Source: an uncultured Bacteroidia bacterium (GTDB lineage Bacteria; Bacteroidota; Bacteroidia; Bacteroidales; Prolixibacteraceae). From it: 44,351 bases of DNA. The stretch is from contig CAINLJ010000254.1 of NCBI GenBank assembly GCA_903850335.1, positions 1 through 44,351 on the forward strand, written 5' to 3'. How positions within the stretch are numbered: the stretch's first letter is position 1; every line of letters begins with the position of its first letter. The position numbers and the translations under genes are program-made. Of this stretch, positions 34,949 through 44,190 are shown piece after piece. The notes beneath the pieces were generated by a model that saw only the letters and a program-made list of their open reading frames with translations, was not told where the DNA came from and did not search any database.

Positions 34949-36238
34949 TTAATCTTTAAATCTTTCGCTTACTGCCCAAAGACCAATAGCCGGGTTGGAG
35001 ATGTAATAAAATTCTTCACCCTCATCAGTAATGTTCCATCCATCTCTTAATTTTGATGGATTATATCTTTTGTTCATCTCCTCAAGACTCCCGTATTCAA
35101 ATCCGACTCCTTCAATTTCTTGTTTGGTCAGATTCTCTGTCGCAGTGCCAGGACAATAAATTACAGAAAACCTTCCCTCCGATGATCCATGGATAAGGTG
35201 TGCTGCGGCACTTAAATTATTTCGAAGGTCCTCATTTTCCCTTACTGCTTTTAAGGTTTGTGGAGTACCGAAATAGCCATATTTCCGAATCATTCGGTCG
35301 ATCTCAGGGTCTTCACCAAACTCCTTCAATCCTGGTGCCAGAACAATTAATTTACCACCGTCCTCAATGGCCATTCGTGTTCGGTAAATAGCCTTATTTC
35401 CTAACCAGGTTGATTTGAATTCTGATGGATCAAGATAAACGACAACTTTTTTGAGTGGTTGATCCAACATTTTAAAGTTCACTTTTAGCGATAGGGCAGA
35501 GGCAGCCTTAAAGACTTCCTTGTCATCACCAATATATAAACCACGAACTTTCAGTTTGCCATCCTCATTATCCATTCCGACGACGGTGAGTACGTAAAGT
35601 ATGGGTAAATGTTTGGCAAAATGATGACTAGCATAATTGAATATACGCCGGACCGGGGTCTGTGACCGGCCCATCATCTTTTCCATTCCAAAAGCAGCAC
35701 CTATGAAATGGCTTTTATTTATCCCTTCAATCCCTCCGGTCCCAACAAAGATATTTTTATTATGATTTGCCATTCCTACTACTTCGTGCGGAACGACCTG
35801 ACCAATAGACAATATAAGGTCATATCCCCCGAATGCAAGTAGTTTGTTAACCTGAGCAGGCCATGCAAAATCGACTGCACCTGCGGTTACTTCGCTTATA
35901 AAATCTGAGGGAACTTCCCCTAAAGTCACTACATCATTACGCCAATCATGATTACGGAATAATGACTGTGGAATTCCGCAGAACATCTCTGTGATCTGAT
36001 GCTCTGTCATAGGAGTATGAGTTCCTAATGCTGGTAGAATATCAGTAAGATTATTCCCGTAAAAATCATAAATATACCGTGTTAGCAATCCGGCATGAGA
36101 TGCAAACCTTGTAAAATCAGGAGGAATGGCAAGAATTTTATTCTTGCTTCCCAGAAGCGTTAAGGCAGTGTACAATCCTTCCTTTAGATCGTTATCAGAA
36201 AGTGAAGCCGTTGGCGAACCGGTCTGAAAGTATATCAT
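34949..36238 (-). CDS. LarA-family (nickel-pincer nucleotide) racemase/epimerase, possibly a sugar-acid 2-epimerase
   Basis: 429 residues of the LarA/DUF2088 family. Recognisable parts are PPDFTRFASHAG (40-50), ALGTHTPMTEHQ (70-81, His74) and GQVVPHEVVGMANHNKNIFVGTGG (146-169). His151 and Lys161 correspond in position to residues that bind the nickel-pincer nucleotide in LarA. From memory, LarA homologues include lactate, malate and other 2-hydroxyacid racemases and a D-gluconate 2-epimerase that interconverts gluconate and mannonate. Its neighbours are a mannonate oxidoreductase, a sugar kinase and 6-phosphogluconate dehydrogenase, which make the last activity attractive here. The cofactor genes larB, larC and larE are not in the window, so the cofactor must be made elsewhere in the genome. 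Confidence 0.85.
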   Translation of the reverse strand: MIYFQTGSPTASLSDNDLKEGLYTALTLLGSKNKILAIPPDFTRFASHAGLLTRYIYDFYGNNLTDILPALGTHTPMTEHQITEMFCGIPQSLFRNHDWRNDVVTLGEVPSDFISEVTAGAVDFAWPAQVNKLLAFGGYDLILSIGQVVPHEVVGMANHNKNIFVGTGGIEGINKSHFIGAAFGMEKMMGRSQTPVRRIFNYASHHFAKHLPILYVLTVVGMDNEDGKLKVRGLYIGDDKEVFKAASALSLKVNFKMLDQPLKKVVVYLDPSEFKSTWLGNKAIYRTRMAIEDGGKLIVLAPGLKEFGEDPEIDRMIRKYGYFGTPQTLKAVRENEDLRNNLSAAAHLIHGSSEGRFSVIYCPGTATENLTKQEIEGVGFEYGSLEEMNKRYNPSKLRDGWNITDEGEEFYYISNPAIGLWAVSERFKD

Positions 36239-36346
36239 GTTTTTCCTTTATAATTAGGTTTCCGTAGATTTCAAAAACGTTGATGCGCTCTTTTAATATT
36301 GCCGTAATCTTTGAACACTTATATCCTTTAAAGTATCTGACATATA

Positions 36347-37426
36347 TTACCTTCTAACCCGTGCATTGCCTTTCCAGATACTCCAAACCATCTCCTCATC
36401 GGCAGGCTGTGCATAATCCGTCATAAATGTTGTGGCAAGTGCTCCTGTCGCCCAGCCAAATTGTGACCATTTGTAAGGTTCCCACTCCCTAAGTATTCCA
36501 TAAAGTAATCCTCCCACAAATCCGTCTCCACCACCTATGCGGTCAAGAACAGCAATTTTTCGTGGTTCAATTACATTCCATGTATCTCCTTCCAGCATAA
36601 TTGCACCCCAAAGATGTTCATTAGCATTAATCACCTGACGTAGCGTGGTTGCAAATATGGAGGAGTTTGAAAACTTTTCTTTCACCCTCTCTATCATTGC
36701 TTTAAATCCTTCTATTTCAGCATCTATGCCTTTTCCACCAGTTTCAGGGCCTTCAATTCCAAGGCAAAGTTGAAAATCTTCTTCATTTCCAATTAATATA
36801 TCAGAAAGGGAAGCAATTTCGGTAAATAGCTTACTTAATTCATCTTCACGTCCTTTCCAGAAGGATGCACGATAATTCAGATCAAAAGATATGCGAGTAT
36901 TATATTTTTTTGCAATTCGGGCAATTTGCAGACAAAATTCGCTTGTCTCAGGCGATAAGGCGGCAATTAATCCTGAAAGATGAACAATTTGTACCCCTTC
37001 ATTACCAAAAATCTGTTCAAGATCAAAATCTTTCACGTTTAATGTTCTTCCAACCTCTCCTGCACGATCATTCTGCACTCTTGGACCCCGTGAACCTAAT
37101 CCGCTGTCAGCAATGTTAAACTGATGACGAAAGCCCCAGGGATCACCTTGTTCTATTTCCGGTCCTTCAAAGTACATATTTCGGCTCCTTAGATTACTCT
37201 TGATAAACCGCGCAATCGGACTGTCTTTGACAAATGTTGTAAGTACTTTAACCGGCAGCCCCAGGTAGGATGCAATGCTTGCAACATTGGTTTCTGCACT
37301 TGTTGCATACATATGGAAAAGATCACTTGAGTGTACGGGTTGCCCATTAACCGGTGTTATCCTCACTCCCATGCTGGTAGGAACTAATAAAGACCAAAGA
37401 TATTTTTGTTTTAAGGGAAGGGTCAT
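36347..37426 (-). CDS. PfkB-family sugar/sugar-acid kinase (KDG kinase-like)
   Basis: 359 residues with the ribokinase/PfkB fold. The substrate-side segment TSAETNVASIASYLGLPVKV (41-61), FDLNYRASFW (181-190, typical of 2-keto-3-deoxygluconate kinases) and the catalytic GGGDG at 298-302 (Asp301) are visible. It phosphorylates a sugar or sugar acid with ATP. In the standard hexuronate pathway this would be KDG to KDPG. The N-terminus lacks the usual GE..lR opening of KdgK, and the internal segment around residues 110-130 (SRGPRVQNDRAGEVGRT) is unusual, so gluconate or another acid is a possible substrate. It lies 60 nt downstream of the SDR gene and 108 nt upstream of the LarA-like gene. Confidence 0.85.
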   Translation of the reverse strand: MTLPLKQKYLWSLLVPTSMGVRITPVNGQPVHSSDLFHMYATSAETNVASIASYLGLPVKVLTTFVKDSPIARFIKSNLRSRNMYFEGPEIEQGDPWGFRHQFNIADSGLGSRGPRVQNDRAGEVGRTLNVKDFDLEQIFGNEGVQIVHLSGLIAALSPETSEFCLQIARIAKKYNTRISFDLNYRASFWKGREDELSKLFTEIASLSDILIGNEEDFQLCLGIEGPETGGKGIDAEIEGFKAMIERVKEKFSNSSIFATTLRQVINANEHLWGAIMLEGDTWNVIEPRKIAVLDRIGGGDGFVGGLLYGILREWEPYKWSQFGWATGALATTFMTDYAQPADEEMVWSIWKGNARVRR

Positions 37427-37486
37427 AATTTATTTCTTAATTTATTATTGATACAGCACTTGACTAATCTATTTTTTATAGAAGGA

Positions 37487-38338
37487 TTAAACCCCGCTGT
37501 AAGCATTAAATCCACCATCCACTGGGATTACTATTCCGGTCACAAAGGCCGATAAGTCTGATAATAAATATAATACCGCCCCCTGAAGATCATCTGGTTC
37601 ACCAAATTTCCCCATTGGAGTATTGTTTACTATCTTGGTTCCGCGTGCAGAATACTCTCCTGATTTTTCATCAATTACTAAAAATCGATTCTGGTTTGTT
37701 ATAAAAAATCCGGGAGCAACCGCATTAACACGGATTCCTGCTTTTGCTAAATGTACCGCAAGCCATTCTGTAAAGTTGTTTACAGAGGCCTTCGCCGCTG
37801 AATATGCGGGTATTTTTGTCAGTGGATGATATGAATTCATACTCGAGATATTCAATACAACACCTGCTTTCTTCTCCAGCATATCTTTCGTAAAGACCAT
37901 TGAAGGTAATACTGTTCCTTTAAAATTCAAGGCAAATACATCATCAAAACCCTCCATCTCAAGCCCATAAAAGGTCTTTTCAATCGAATTGAGGTCATTA
38001 TCCAGGATTTGCTCTACTTGTGTAGTGGCTTTAGGTGAATTCCCTCCTGCACAATTTACAAGTAAATCAATTGCACCAAGCTGTTGGTTTATTGTTATTT
38101 TAGCTTTTTCTAAGCTAGGTTTGTCGAGAACATTTGCTCCAACACCGATAACATCTGCATTATATTCATGGGAAAGATCTGAAGCAATTGCAATTGCCTT
38201 TTCCTCATTACGCCCAAGAATAGCAACCTTTATTCCGACTGATAGGAGGGCTCTTACAATTGCGATTCCAATAATGCCAGAACCTCCGGTAACTACGCAA
38301 ACTTTCCCACTTAGATCTTCAAAGGATAATTTATTCAT
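37487..38338 (-). CDS. SDR-family D-mannonate oxidoreductase (fructuronate reductase), probable
   Basis: 283 residues, classical short-chain dehydrogenase. The nucleotide-binding TGGSGIIG lies at 17-24, NCAGG at 95-99, the catalytic Ser at 165-166 and Tyr179-x3-Lys183 in YSAAK. The loop with PKATTQVEQ after NCAGG and the general layout match the SDR enzymes used by Bacteroidota in place of UxuB to reduce D-fructuronate to D-mannonate. The uxaC and uxaE genes on the other side of the regulator make fructuronate, which supports the assignment. The gap of 45 nt after the LacI gene suggests co-transcription with the regulator. Confidence 0.88.
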   Translation of the reverse strand: MNKLSFEDLSGKVCVVTGGSGIIGIAIVRALLSVGIKVAILGRNEEKAIAIASDLSHEYNADVIGVGANVLDKPSLEKAKITINQQLGAIDLLVNCAGGNSPKATTQVEQILDNDLNSIEKTFYGLEMEGFDDVFALNFKGTVLPSMVFTKDMLEKKAGVVLNISSMNSYHPLTKIPAYSAAKASVNNFTEWLAVHLAKAGIRVNAVAPGFFITNQNRFLVIDEKSGEYSARGTKIVNNTPMGKFGEPDDLQGAVLYLLSDLSAFVTGIVIPVDGGFNAYSGV

Positions 38339-38383
38339 GTATAATTCTCGTTTTCAAATGTTATACCACTTTAAGTTTAACAC

Positions 38384-39436
38384 TTAGATGGATATATAAT
38401 ATTTATAATTCTCTTTGGTGATGATATCTATAGCTGTATAATTAGCCTCATTCACGCTTTCTTTCCTCACAATCTTATCGAATAAAATATTAGTTGCTGA
38501 AAAACCCTGAATTTCAGGATTTTGATTTAAAAGAAAATCAATTTTATCCTGAAGAAGCAAATCTACATTTTTGGGAATCAAATCATATCCAATGATTTTA
38601 GGGCGTACTTCGTATGAGTCAAACAATCCTGCCACAAGGTGTACTTTCGAATTGGAGACAAAGACGGCATCAATAGAATCAACCTTCGCAATACTTGTAT
38701 TAAGACTTGTAGCTCGCTGGATTTCGTCTGATCCGACTTCCATTTTAATAATCCTGTGTGATTTATGACCAACGGTCTCAAAATAATTCAGAAAACCTGT
38801 TTCGCGTAAGAGCAGGTGGTTCGCATTTTGTAGATTCTTTGTAATATGAATCATTAAAATATTACTCTTTGGAGTAATTCCATAATCGAGTAGCTTGGCT
38901 GCAAGGAAACCGCTCTGAACGGAATCCTGAACTACAAAACTCATCGGGTGGGCCTCTTCAAGTGTTGAGTCTATAAATACATAGGGTATTGACTGTTCAT
39001 CAAGAATCTGCGTAAATTTTAACGATTCTCTTTTTCCCCAGGGTGCCAGCAAGATACCATCAGGCTTGGATTCAAGTATTTTATTGGATTCCCTTGTAAA
39101 CGAATCCGGATCTTCCATTTTAAAATGGTATTGCTCAAGTCGGATGCCATATTGGCTAAGCCGGTTGACCGCCTTATCGATACCTTCCTGAGGTTTCGAC
39201 CAGAAGGAATCTTTATTTCCTGCCTTGGGAGTAAGCGAAGCAAAGTTTATTATCTTTTTTGATGCAAGCGTGCTAGCTAATATGTTAGGACGATAATCAA
39301 ATTCACGGATTATTTTAAGAATTTTTTCCCGTGTCTCTTCCGATACTTCTCCCCGCTGATGCAATACCCTGTCCACTGTTCCAATGGATACACCGGCTTT
39401 CTTTGCAATATCCAGAATTCTGATGTTTTTTGTCAT
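38384..39436 (-). CDS. LacI-family transcriptional regulator of the hexuronate locus
   Basis: 350 residues. An N-terminal helix-turn-helix (about residues 6-30, DIAKKAGVSIGTVDRVLHQRG) with hinge helix (RPNILASTLA) is followed by a periplasmic-binding-protein-like sensor domain. The inducer is likely a hexuronate or a derived keto acid, judged from the genes on both sides. It is divergent from uxaE. Two near-palindromes of the form CGTGnnCGnnCACG lie in the 269-nt gap between them, which suits repression of both directions including its own gene. Confidence 0.95.
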   Translation of the reverse strand: MTKNIRILDIAKKAGVSIGTVDRVLHQRGEVSEETREKILKIIREFDYRPNILASTLASKKIINFASLTPKAGNKDSFWSKPQEGIDKAVNRLSQYGIRLEQYHFKMEDPDSFTRESNKILESKPDGILLAPWGKRESLKFTQILDEQSIPYVFIDSTLEEAHPMSFVVQDSVQSGFLAAKLLDYGITPKSNILMIHITKNLQNANHLLLRETGFLNYFETVGHKSHRIIKMEVGSDEIQRATSLNTSIAKVDSIDAVFVSNSKVHLVAGLFDSYEVRPKIIGYDLIPKNVDLLLQDKIDFLLNQNPEIQGFSATNILFDKIVRKESVNEANYTAIDIITKENYKYYISI

Positions 39437-39493
39437 ATGGTAAAAATGAATGGTAAGATATTTATTTTGATTGTTTTTACCTATAATTGGTCA

Positions 39494-39501
39494 CAAAATT
39501 A
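39494..39501 (-). promoter_or_regulatory. Candidate -7 box for the LacI-led operon
   Basis: On the minus strand the sequence reads TAATTTTG, an exact TAnnTTTG match, 58 nt upstream of the ATG of the LacI gene. The -33 region would fall over the first operator (39521-39534), consistent with autorepression. A clear TTTG at -33 is not seen. Confidence 0.4.
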
Positions 39502-39520
39502 ACCCAAATATTTTAAATCA

Positions 39521-39534
39521 CGTGTACGAACACG
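39521..39534. promoter_or_regulatory. LacI-family operator 1 (near-palindrome)
   Basis: CGTGTACGAACACG matches its reverse complement at 12 of 14 positions and has the central CG typical of LacI-family operators. It lies 85 nt upstream of the regulator gene and shares the core CGTGnACGAACACGG with operator 2. Confidence 0.75.
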
Positions 39535-39610
39535 GAAAAAATGTTTAAAAACATAAATTATTAATTTTTGCCCCTGCAGATTTTGAATTGAAATGAAAAC
39601 CATTTAATTT

Positions 39611-39624
39611 CGTGAACGAACACG
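39611..39624. promoter_or_regulatory. LacI-family operator 2 (near-palindrome)
   Basis: CGTGAACGAACACG repeats operator 1 with one base changed, 90 nt away, and lies 82 nt upstream of uxaE. Two copies of the same rare motif in a regulator's divergent promoter region strongly suggest the regulator's binding sites. Confidence 0.75.
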
Positions 39625-39705
39625 GGCAGAGAAAATATTGAAATTCTACCTTAAATCAACATCATAAAAATACGTTATTACAACGAATCAATAAAATAAA
39701 TTTCT

Positions 39706-40953
39706 ATGAAAATAGGTAAATACAGTTTAGGTATTGGTGACCGGTTTGGACATCAGGGAGAGGCACAACTAAGAGCGGTAATCAGGGCAGCGGAATTAGG
39801 AGTCGGGATTGATCCGGTATGGAATAAATCTAACCGGGAACATACATATATCCACTCTCAACCTCAGGATACACGAACAGAAGCAGACGCAGCTGTTAAG
39901 TCATTATCGTTTAAAGGCAGATATTTTGTTGATGCAGATCATATAAATATTTCGAATGTTCAGGGTTTTATTTTAGCCTCTGATTTCTTTACCCTGGATG
40001 TAGCTGGTAAAATTGGTACTGAGTCAAACCCGGAAGATATTCAGGCATTTATAGGAAGCTGCACTAAGTATTCAGGTACTCTGAATATTCCGGGAATAAC
40101 TAATGCTTTGGAAGTTCCGGAAAAATTAATTTTTGAAACAGGACAAAAATTTCTGGCTGCAATTAGCGAAGCAGGCAGAATATACAAATACATAGCTGAT
40201 CAGAAGGGTTCCGGGAATTTTGTTACAGAAGTTTCAATGGATGAGGTTGAATCACCCCAAACACCGGTAGAATTATTTTTTATTTTGAAGATGATCGCCG
40301 ATCAGGGGATTCCGGCTCAGACAATTGCCCCCAAATTTACCGGACGTTTTAATAAAGGAGTTAATTATGCTGGTGATGTGAAGCAATTCTCCCGTGAGTT
40401 TGAAGAGGATGTTCTTGTCATTGATTATGCAATACAGGAATTTGGATTACCCGATAATCTCAAACTAAGTGTTCATTCAGGATCAGACAAATTCTCAATT
40501 TATCCTGAAATCTCGCGGATTATTAAAAAATATGATAAGGGCATTCATGTGAAAACTGCAGGAACAACCTGGCTTGAAGAAGTTATTGGTTTGGCACTTG
40601 CTGGTGGTGAAGCACTGGATCTTGTCAAACAATTTTACATTGAAGCTCTTAGCCGTCAGCAGGAATTGTGTGCCCCCTATGCCGACGTAATAGATATTAA
40701 ACAGGATGAATTACCCTCCTCTGAAGAAGTTCTAAAGTGGGACTCTGAGAAATTTGCAAATACACTCCGACACATTCCAGGACATGTTGATTATAATCCA
40801 AATTTCAGACAATTGATCCATGTGGGTTATAAAATTGCAGCTGAAAGTGGCGCTAAGTACTTAGGTTTGCTCATACAACATAAAGAAATTATTGGTAGCT
40901 GTGTAGAAGAAAATCTCTTCGACCGGCATCTCAAAAGACTTTTTGATCTTTAA
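39706..40953 (+). CDS. uxaE: Tagaturonate/fructuronate epimerase family protein
   Basis: 415 residues. The start MKIGKYSLGIGDRFG and the segment RYFVDADHINI (72-82) are like the UxaE family, in which D-tagaturonate is epimerised to D-fructuronate (first described in Thermotoga). The neighbouring uxaC gene makes both keto acids from galacturonate and glucuronate, so UxaE would merge the two branches. It is the first gene of the plus-strand arm under two LacI operators and is followed by uxaC after 45 nt. The assignment rests on overall resemblance and context. I cannot place the metal site with certainty. Confidence 0.85.
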   Translation: MKIGKYSLGIGDRFGHQGEAQLRAVIRAAELGVGIDPVWNKSNREHTYIHSQPQDTRTEADAAVKSLSFKGRYFVDADHINISNVQGFILASDFFTLDVAGKIGTESNPEDIQAFIGSCTKYSGTLNIPGITNALEVPEKLIFETGQKFLAAISEAGRIYKYIADQKGSGNFVTEVSMDEVESPQTPVELFFILKMIADQGIPAQTIAPKFTGRFNKGVNYAGDVKQFSREFEEDVLVIDYAIQEFGLPDNLKLSVHSGSDKFSIYPEISRIIKKYDKGIHVKTAGTTWLEEVIGLALAGGEALDLVKQFYIEALSRQQELCAPYADVIDIKQDELPSSEEVLKWDSEKFANTLRHIPGHVDYNPNFRQLIHVGYKIAAESGAKYLGLLIQHKEIIGSCVEENLFDRHLKRLFDL

Positions 40954-40998
40954 ATTTCAAATTGAACGATACCTGTTTGTTACCTCAAAAGCTTTTAT

Positions 40999-42405
40999 AT
41001 GAAGTCATTTATGGATGAAGATTTTCTGCTCCAAACAGAAACTGCAAGGCAATTGTATCATGAATATGCCAAGTCGATGCCTATTTTCGATTATCATTGT
41101 CATATATCACCTCAGGAAATTGCTGAAAACCGTAGGTTTAATAACCTGACAGAGATCTGGCTTCATGGCGATCATTACAAGTGGAGGGCAATGAGGACAA
41201 ATGGTATTGATGAGAAATTCTGTACAGGTGATGCAAGTGACTGGGAGAAATTCCTTAAGTGGGCTGAGACGACTCCATACACGATGCGGAATCCATTGTA
41301 TCACTGGACTCATCTTGAATTACGGAATCCTTTTGGAATAACTACCCTGCTGAATGCTGATTCTGCCGGTCAGATATGGGATAAATGCAATGAATTGCTG
41401 GCAAGGGAAGATTTTTCGTGTCTGGGAATAATAAAAAAAGCAAACGTTAAATTGATCTGTACAACAGATGACCCAATAGATTCTCTTGATTATCATAGTA
41501 TTATCAAAAGTAGTGAATTTGATGTTAAGGTTATACCGGCTTGGCGACCTGATAAAACTATGTCAATTGAGGATCCTGTTCTTTTTAATTCATATGTCAA
41601 TCAAATTGAGTCAGTATCAGGAATTTCGATTACATCATTTGATAACTTTATCGAAGCTCTGGATAAGCGTCACAAAAATTTTCACGACAATAGTTGCCGT
41701 CTTTCAGATCATGGACTTGAAACTATTTTTGCCACCGAATACAAACAAACTGAAATAAACACTATTTTTAATTCCCTTCGAAACGGGAAAATTGTATCAC
41801 CAGAAGATAGTTTGAAGTATAAATCTGCAATGTTGTATGAATTTGCTGTAATGGACCATAGCAGGAACTGGACTCAGCAATTTCATATCGGAGCGCTGCG
41901 TAATAATAACTCCCGAATGTTTTCATCCATTGGGGCAGATAAGGGTTTTGATTCAATTGGTGATCTACCGGTCGCGACATCACTATCCAAATTCCTAAAC
42001 AGGCTGGATTGTGATAAAAAGCTTACCCGCACTGTTCTTTATAATCTTAACCCTTCGGACAATGAAGTGATGGCTACGATGATCGGAAATTTTCAGGGCG
42101 GGATAACTCCAGGAAAAATTCAATGGGGATCGGGTTGGTGGTTTCTCGATCAGAAAGACGGGATGACTAATCAGATTAATACACTTTCAAATCTTGGATT
42201 ACTAAGTCGTTTTATTGGGATGCTCACCGACTCAAGAAGTTTTCTTTCTTACTCGCGTCATGAATATTTTCGTCGGATCCTATGCAATTTAATTGGCAAT
42301 GATGTTCAAAATGGGGAAGTTCCGAATGATATTGAATTTTTGGGTAATATGGTGCAGGACATATCTTATAATAATGCAAAAAATTACTTTCAATTTGATT
42401 TATAG
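40999..42405 (+). CDS. uxaC: Glucuronate (uronate) isomerase
   Basis: 468 residues, full length. The N-terminal motif FDYHCHISPQEIAENRRF carries metal-site His33 and His35, and the family segments NLTEIWLHGDHYKWRAMR (50-67), FHIGALRNNNSRMF and the late WFLDQKDG and GMLTDSRSFLSYSRHEYFRRI are present. It isomerises D-glucuronate to D-fructuronate and D-galacturonate to D-tagaturonate in the cytoplasm. It sits between uxaE and the transporter, with gaps of 45 and about 45 nt, most likely one operon. Confidence 0.98.
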   Translation: MKSFMDEDFLLQTETARQLYHEYAKSMPIFDYHCHISPQEIAENRRFNNLTEIWLHGDHYKWRAMRTNGIDEKFCTGDASDWEKFLKWAETTPYTMRNPLYHWTHLELRNPFGITTLLNADSAGQIWDKCNELLAREDFSCLGIIKKANVKLICTTDDPIDSLDYHSIIKSSEFDVKVIPAWRPDKTMSIEDPVLFNSYVNQIESVSGISITSFDNFIEALDKRHKNFHDNSCRLSDHGLETIFATEYKQTEINTIFNSLRNGKIVSPEDSLKYKSAMLYEFAVMDHSRNWTQQFHIGALRNNNSRMFSSIGADKGFDSIGDLPVATSLSKFLNRLDCDKKLTRTVLYNLNPSDNEVMATMIGNFQGGITPGKIQWGSGWWFLDQKDGMTNQINTLSNLGLLSRFIGMLTDSRSFLSYSRHEYFRRILCNLIGNDVQNGEVPNDIEFLGNMVQDISYNNAKNYFQFDL

Positions 42406-42450
42406 GTTATCCAGTTAAATTTTAATAGTTTACATTATATCCATTAAGTG

Positions 42451-43977
42451 ATGAACCAAATTAACCAAAGAATCGGCAAGTACCGATGGACAATATGTGC
42501 CCTTGTATTTTTTGCTACAACAGTAAATTATTTGGACCGGCAGGTCTTAAGTTTACTGAAAGACAGGCTTGAGGTTCAGTTTAACTGGAGCGACTCTGAT
42601 TATGCGAACATTGTTTCAGTGTTTCAATTTGTATATGCTATTTCCATGATTTTTGCCGGCCGGCTAATTGACTGGCTTGGAACCAAATTCGGATATGCCT
42701 TGTCCTTGATTATTTGGTCTGTTGGCGCAATGGTGCATGCCCTTGCAAAAGGTACAGGAGGGTTTATGTTTGCAAGGGGTGTATTGGGATTTGGAGAGTC
42801 TGGCAACTTTCCAGCTGCTATAAAAACTGTAGCAGAATGGTTTCCCAAGAAAGAACGTGCCTTGGCAACAGGCATATTTAACTCAGGTACAAATGTAGGT
42901 GCAATACTTGCTCCAATGACTGTTCCATGGCTTGCGGACCACTTTGGATGGCAATCTGCGTTCTTAATCATAGGAGGAATAGGTTTTATATGGCTGATTT
43001 TCTGGTTTTGGCTGTATGAAGTGCCAGCACGAAGCAAACGAACTGGTTTGCTGGAGATTGAATACATAAATTCAGATAATGGGTCAGACCGTCAGACAAG
43101 CAGTGATTCGAAGGAAAGTCCTATTTCATGGATCCAACTTCTGAAATTTAAACAAACCTGGGCGTTCAGCTTCGGTAAATTTATGACCGATGGGGTATGG
43201 TGGTTCTTCCTTTTCTGGCTGCCGGCATATTTGAAGGCACAATATGGAATGACAGGCACCGATGTTGCTATTCCTTTGGCGGTTTTATACATGCTGTCAT
43301 CTATTGGGAGCATTGGTGGAGGATGGTTTCCAATGTATTTTATCAACAAGGGATATGAGCCTTATGAGGGTCGTATGAGAGCTATGTTAACAATCGCATT
43401 ATTCCCGCTGATTGTATTAACGGCCCAGTATTTTGGAACAATAAGTTATTGGTGGCCTGTAATAATAATTGGAATTGGAACCGCTGCTCATCAGGCCTGG
43501 TCAGCAAACATATTCACTACTGTCTCGGATATGTTTCCAAACAAAGCGGTGGGAAGTGTCACAGGCATTGGGGGAATGGCAGGTGGAATTGGAGGAATTG
43601 TTGTAAATAAATCTGCAGGATGGCTGTTTGACAGTTACCGGCACGCCGGTATTGCGAAGGCCTGGACTGATGCAAAATTATCTAATTTGGGAGAATATGT
43701 GGATAAGATCCGGTCTCTTCAGCTTGTAAATAAGCATGGAGATATTATTAACATAAATAAGGTTGAATTGTCCGGACTTCCGGCTGATGTAGCGACAAAA
43801 TTACAAGCTATTGATCCGGTCTCGTATAATCTCCTAAAATCCGTACAATATCCAATAGTTCAGCATAATATGACAACGGCCTATACAATCGTGTTTGCAT
43901 TTTGTGCTCTGGCTTATTTAGTTGCCTGGGGTATTATGCACACGCTTGTTCCCAGATTTAAGAAAATTGAACTTTAA
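42451..43977 (+). CDS. MFS hexuronate transporter (ExuT-like, ACS family)
   Basis: 508 residues with about twelve transmembrane helices. The N-terminal VNYLDRQVLSLL and RGVLGFGESGNFPAAIKTVAEWFP segments are typical of anion:cation symporters of the ExuT/GudP type. A hydrophilic insertion of about 90 residues lies near the end (from about residue 395). It probably imports glucuronate or galacturonate with protons. I chose ATG at 42451; a GTG one codon upstream (42448) is also in frame and gives one more Met-like residue. It is the last gene of the plus-strand arm. Confidence 0.92.
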   Translation: MNQINQRIGKYRWTICALVFFATTVNYLDRQVLSLLKDRLEVQFNWSDSDYANIVSVFQFVYAISMIFAGRLIDWLGTKFGYALSLIIWSVGAMVHALAKGTGGFMFARGVLGFGESGNFPAAIKTVAEWFPKKERALATGIFNSGTNVGAILAPMTVPWLADHFGWQSAFLIIGGIGFIWLIFWFWLYEVPARSKRTGLLEIEYINSDNGSDRQTSSDSKESPISWIQLLKFKQTWAFSFGKFMTDGVWWFFLFWLPAYLKAQYGMTGTDVAIPLAVLYMLSSIGSIGGGWFPMYFINKGYEPYEGRMRAMLTIALFPLIVLTAQYFGTISYWWPVIIIGIGTAAHQAWSANIFTTVSDMFPNKAVGSVTGIGGMAGGIGGIVVNKSAGWLFDSYRHAGIAKAWTDAKLSNLGEYVDKIRSLQLVNKHGDIININKVELSGLPADVATKLQAIDPVSYNLLKSVQYPIVQHNMTTAYTIVFAFCALAYLVAWGIMHTLVPRFKKIEL

Positions 43978-44035
43978 TTGTAATCTGAACCATTTATGGG
44001 TAATATTATGATTCATCCTTGAATCGGCAATCCTG

Positions 44036-44105
44036 TCACCCTTTCAGGGTTTTGAATGTGTTGACAACTTTATCTTTCCTATAATTATTTCACCCTTTCA
44101 GGGTT
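44036..44105. repeat. Short palindromic repeat A, two copies
   Basis: TCACCCTTTCAGGGTT occurs at 44036-44051 and 44090-44105 (16 identical bases, 54 bp apart). Its core ACCCT-TTC-AGGGT folds as a 5-bp stem with a 3-nt loop. I found it nowhere else in the window. Confidence 0.85.
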
Positions 44106-44190
44106 CAATGGAGTATTTGGCCCGATTCAGTTTATAACTTCTTAATAATAAGATGAATGTAATAATCATTCAGCATGAATTTGCCATGTT

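Noticed and set aside
44036-44105. Terminator of the hexuronate transporter operon
   Set aside because: The stems are only 5 bp long, occur twice and have no T-run, so the repeat explanation is better.
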